A stretch of DNA of 6,456 bases, from contig CABSMV010000104.1 in the NCBI GenBank assembly GCA_902478935.1, positions 1-6,456 on the forward strand. Direction: 5' to 3'. The notes under the pieces are model-generated. The model made no database searches and had not been told where the DNA came from. It saw only the letters and a list, made by a program, of their open reading frames with translations. The position numbers and the translations under genes are program-made. Origin of the DNA: an uncultured Collinsella sp. (GTDB taxonomy: Bacteria; Actinomycetota; Coriobacteriia; Coriobacteriales; Coriobacteriaceae). This document shows, piece after piece, positions 5,472 to 6,456 of this stretch (positions are counted from its first letter, which is position 1; the number at the start of each line of letters is the position of its first letter).

Positions 5472-5495
5472 AATAGTTTAGTCTATCTAACTATT
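5472..5495. promoter_or_regulatory. 24-bp inverted repeat overlapping the promoter (putative metalloregulator operator)
   Basis: AATAGTT (5472-5478) and AACTATT (5489-5495) are perfect inverted arms around a 10-nt AT-rich centre. The site covers the -10 and most of the spacer, so a bound protein would block transcription. The internal TTAG...CTAA half-sites recall DtxR/MntR-type operators. ArsR/CzrA-type or other repressors are also possible, and no regulator gene lies in the window. Confidence 0.6.
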
Positions 5496-5503
5496 GAGGT
5501 CAA
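5475..5503 (-). promoter_or_regulatory. Sigma70-type promoter of the DUF6110-ATPase operon
   Basis: On the minus strand TTGACC (5503-5498) and TAAACT (5480-5475) are separated by exactly 17 bp. The predicted start near 5468 leaves a leader of about 80 nt, which can form small GC hairpins (for example GGCAC/GTGCC around 5417-5427). No known riboswitch is recognised in it. Confidence 0.72.
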
Positions 5504-5578
5504 CAAAGGTTAACTTTTTGGAAATCTTGGGGCGCGATGTGACCAAGGGGACCGCCCCTGCGCCACACCCACAAAACA

Positions 5579-5603
5579 ATGGGCGCGCCAACGGCGCGCC
5601 CAT
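5579..5603 (-). terminator. Strong 11-bp hairpin, likely back-up terminator after gatB
   Basis: The arms ATGGGCGCGCC (5579-5589) and GGCGCGCCCAT (5593-5603) pair perfectly around a 3-nt loop. On the minus strand TTGTTTTGTG follows, an imperfect U-tract. On the plus strand the following bases are not T-rich. It therefore probably acts on minus-strand transcripts. Confidence 0.6.
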
Positions 5604-5707
5604 TCACTCTATTCCATTCAGCCCACCTGACCCGAACGGCCGAGTCGTCTGGCCGGGGAAGCCCCGAGTCGCCGGGGTGTTTGCTCCAAATGAGTTCCGC
5701 ATGCAAA

Positions 5708-5730
5708 GAAGGCCACTAAATGTGGCCTTC
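5708..5730 (-). terminator. Intrinsic terminator downstream of gatB
   Basis: GAAGGCCAC (5708-5716) and GTGGCCTTC (5722-5730) form a perfect 9-bp stem with a 5-nt loop, 66 bases after the gatB stop. On the minus strand the stem is followed by a short TTTGC. Confidence 0.65.
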
Positions 5731-5796
5731 GTCTTGCGCAGGACTGTTCGAAATTTTGAGGAAGCACCCACCCTGCCGGGGCTCCCGGGTTCCCGT

Positions 5797-6445
5797 TTAC
5801 GAGAGCGACGTTCTCAGCAACTCGTTGAAGAGCTTCGGGTTGCCCTTGCCGCGGCTTGCCTTCATGCACTGGCCCACCAAAAAGCCGATGACCTTCTGGT
5901 TGCCGTCACGATACTGCTGTGCCTGATCGGCACAGTTTGCCAGCACCTCGTCCACGATCGGCTGCAGCGCTCCGGCATCGCTTACCTGACGCATGCCACG
6001 CTCGTCGACGATCTTGTTGGGATCGTCGCCGGTCTGGGCCATAGCCTCAAAGACCTCGTGAGCCTGGTTGGAGCTAATGGCATCGGTCGCCAGCAGCTTG
6101 GCAAGGGCTGCCACCTGAGCCGGTGCAATACCGGACTCTGTCAGCGAGACGCCCGCGCCCTTAAGGTAGGCGATCATCTCGTTCACCAGCAAGTTTGCAA
6201 CCGTCTGGGCCTCCTTGCCGGCCATACCGGCAGCGGCAGCCTCAAAGAACTCGGCAAACTCTGGATCGCCGGCGATCTGCTCGGCATCGGCCGTCTTAAT
6301 GCCAAAGTCGGCCTCAAAACGGACGCGCTTGGCATCGGGCAGCTCGGGGATCTCGCCACGGCAGCGGTCGATGAACTCGTCGTCCAGATCGAACGGCGCC
6401 AGATCGGGGTCGGGGAACAGACGATAGTCGTCGGCCGTCTCCTTC
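5797..6445 (-). CDS. gatB: Asp/Glu-tRNA amidotransferase subunit B, C-terminal part
   Basis: GatB is the kinase/tRNA-binding subunit of GatCAB, which converts Glu-tRNA(Gln) or Asp-tRNA(Asn) to the amidated form in bacteria lacking GlnRS or AsnRS. The frame is open from the right edge to TAA at 5799-5797, giving 215 genuine residues of a protein usually about 470-500 long. It opens with KETADDYRLFPDPDL, the conserved GatB (E)DYRYFPEPDL segment. A linker follows, then the C-terminal GatB/YqeY helical domain (about the last 150 residues) ending in NPKLFNELLRTSLS. The usual KGNPK(L) tail is intact. The start, and probably gatA and gatC upstream, lie beyond the window. The in-frame codons right of 6445 come from adapter-like sequence and should not be translated. 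An internal ATG at 6225 is not the true start. Confidence 0.96.
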
Positions 6446-6456
6446 CTGTCTCTTAT
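6446..6456. other. Residual Nextera/Tn5 mosaic-end adapter at contig end
   Basis: The last 11 bases, CTGTCTCTTAT, equal the start of the Nextera adapter read-through (the complement of the mosaic end AGATGTGTATAAGAGACAG). Reading gatB through them gives I-R-D-R before KETADDYR, residues not expected in GatB. Removing them leaves a G as the last base of the codon before K, compatible with the conserved SKE. This is not genomic sequence. Confidence 0.88.

Larger units (their letters stand above)
5504..5796. other. Intergenic stretch between gatB and the metal operon promoter
   Basis: I see no gene in these ~290 bases. They contain two strong hairpins placed as gatB terminators (5579-5603 and 5708-5730). 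Between those lie overlapping GC hairpins CGGCC/GGCCG (5637-5641 and 5651-5655) and GGGG-AAG-CCCC (5655-5665). The open frames here lack ribosome sites and cross these hairpins. Confidence 0.6.

Noticed and set aside
4725..5513. 262-aa plus-strand open frame
   Set aside because: It is antisense to the ATPase N-terminus, the DUF6110-like gene and their promoter, with no ribosome site or recognisable domain.
5618..5869. 83-aa minus-strand frame overlapping the gatB end
   Set aside because: It is out of frame with gatB, which is certain, and crosses the terminator hairpin.

Overview
The window is a high-GC bacterial fragment. Its gene content and style (high GC, a P1B-type ATPase beside a DUF6110-like small membrane protein, a tmRNA tag ending in MALAA, dense intergenic hairpin repeats) suggest a gut Coriobacteriia member, most likely Collinsella. 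That assignment rests on recollection and inference, not on a search. The window looks like a whole assembly contig. The left edge cuts through an insertion-sequence ORF, and the last 11 bases match the Nextera/Tn5 mosaic end, so they are probably adapter rather than genome.

Layout from left to right. Positions 1-233 (minus) hold the N-terminus of an IS3-like transposase/HTH protein with a strong RBS. Positions 234-944 have no gene. This stretch contains the IS leader, about 4.4 tandem copies of a ~62-bp hairpin-forming repeat (349-612), a 39-nt direct repeat (636-674 and 850-888) whose end copies the tmRNA T-arm in inverted orientation, and several small hairpins. Positions 945-1308 (minus) are a complete tmRNA gene (ssrA) with acceptor stem, CCA, a 13-aa tag and a textbook terminator at 903-935. 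Positions 1548-1982 (plus) encode a 144-aa helical protein I do not recognise. A long perfect hairpin then separates convergent genes.

Positions 2043-2908 (minus) form a two-gene toxin-antitoxin-like operon. A RelB/DinJ-type ribbon-helix-helix protein is followed, with a GTGA overlap, by a PIN-domain protein. The promoter is a near-consensus sigma70 type decorated with TGATAGCA/TGCTATCA/TGCTAGCA boxes that look like an autoregulatory operator. Positions 3048-5387 (minus) form a second operon: a DUF6110-like 81-aa membrane protein followed after 18 nt by a 691-aa P1B-type metal ATPase with a non-canonical metal-site motif (YSC instead of CPC/SPC). Its promoter at 5475-5503 is overlapped by a 24-bp inverted repeat, a plausible metalloregulator site. 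The operon ends at a terminator at 2982-3027, just upstream of the TA promoter. Positions 5797-6445 (minus) are the C-terminal 215 residues of GatB, the tRNA-dependent amidotransferase subunit, followed by two hairpins that probably terminate it.

The genes form separate units: a mobile element beside a repeat-rich tmRNA locus, a TA module, a metal-transport operon and a housekeeping translation gene. The points most worth a second look are the hairpin tandem repeat, the T-arm copies beside ssrA, the DinJ-PIN pairing with its operator, and the metal ATPase operon with its promoter palindrome.
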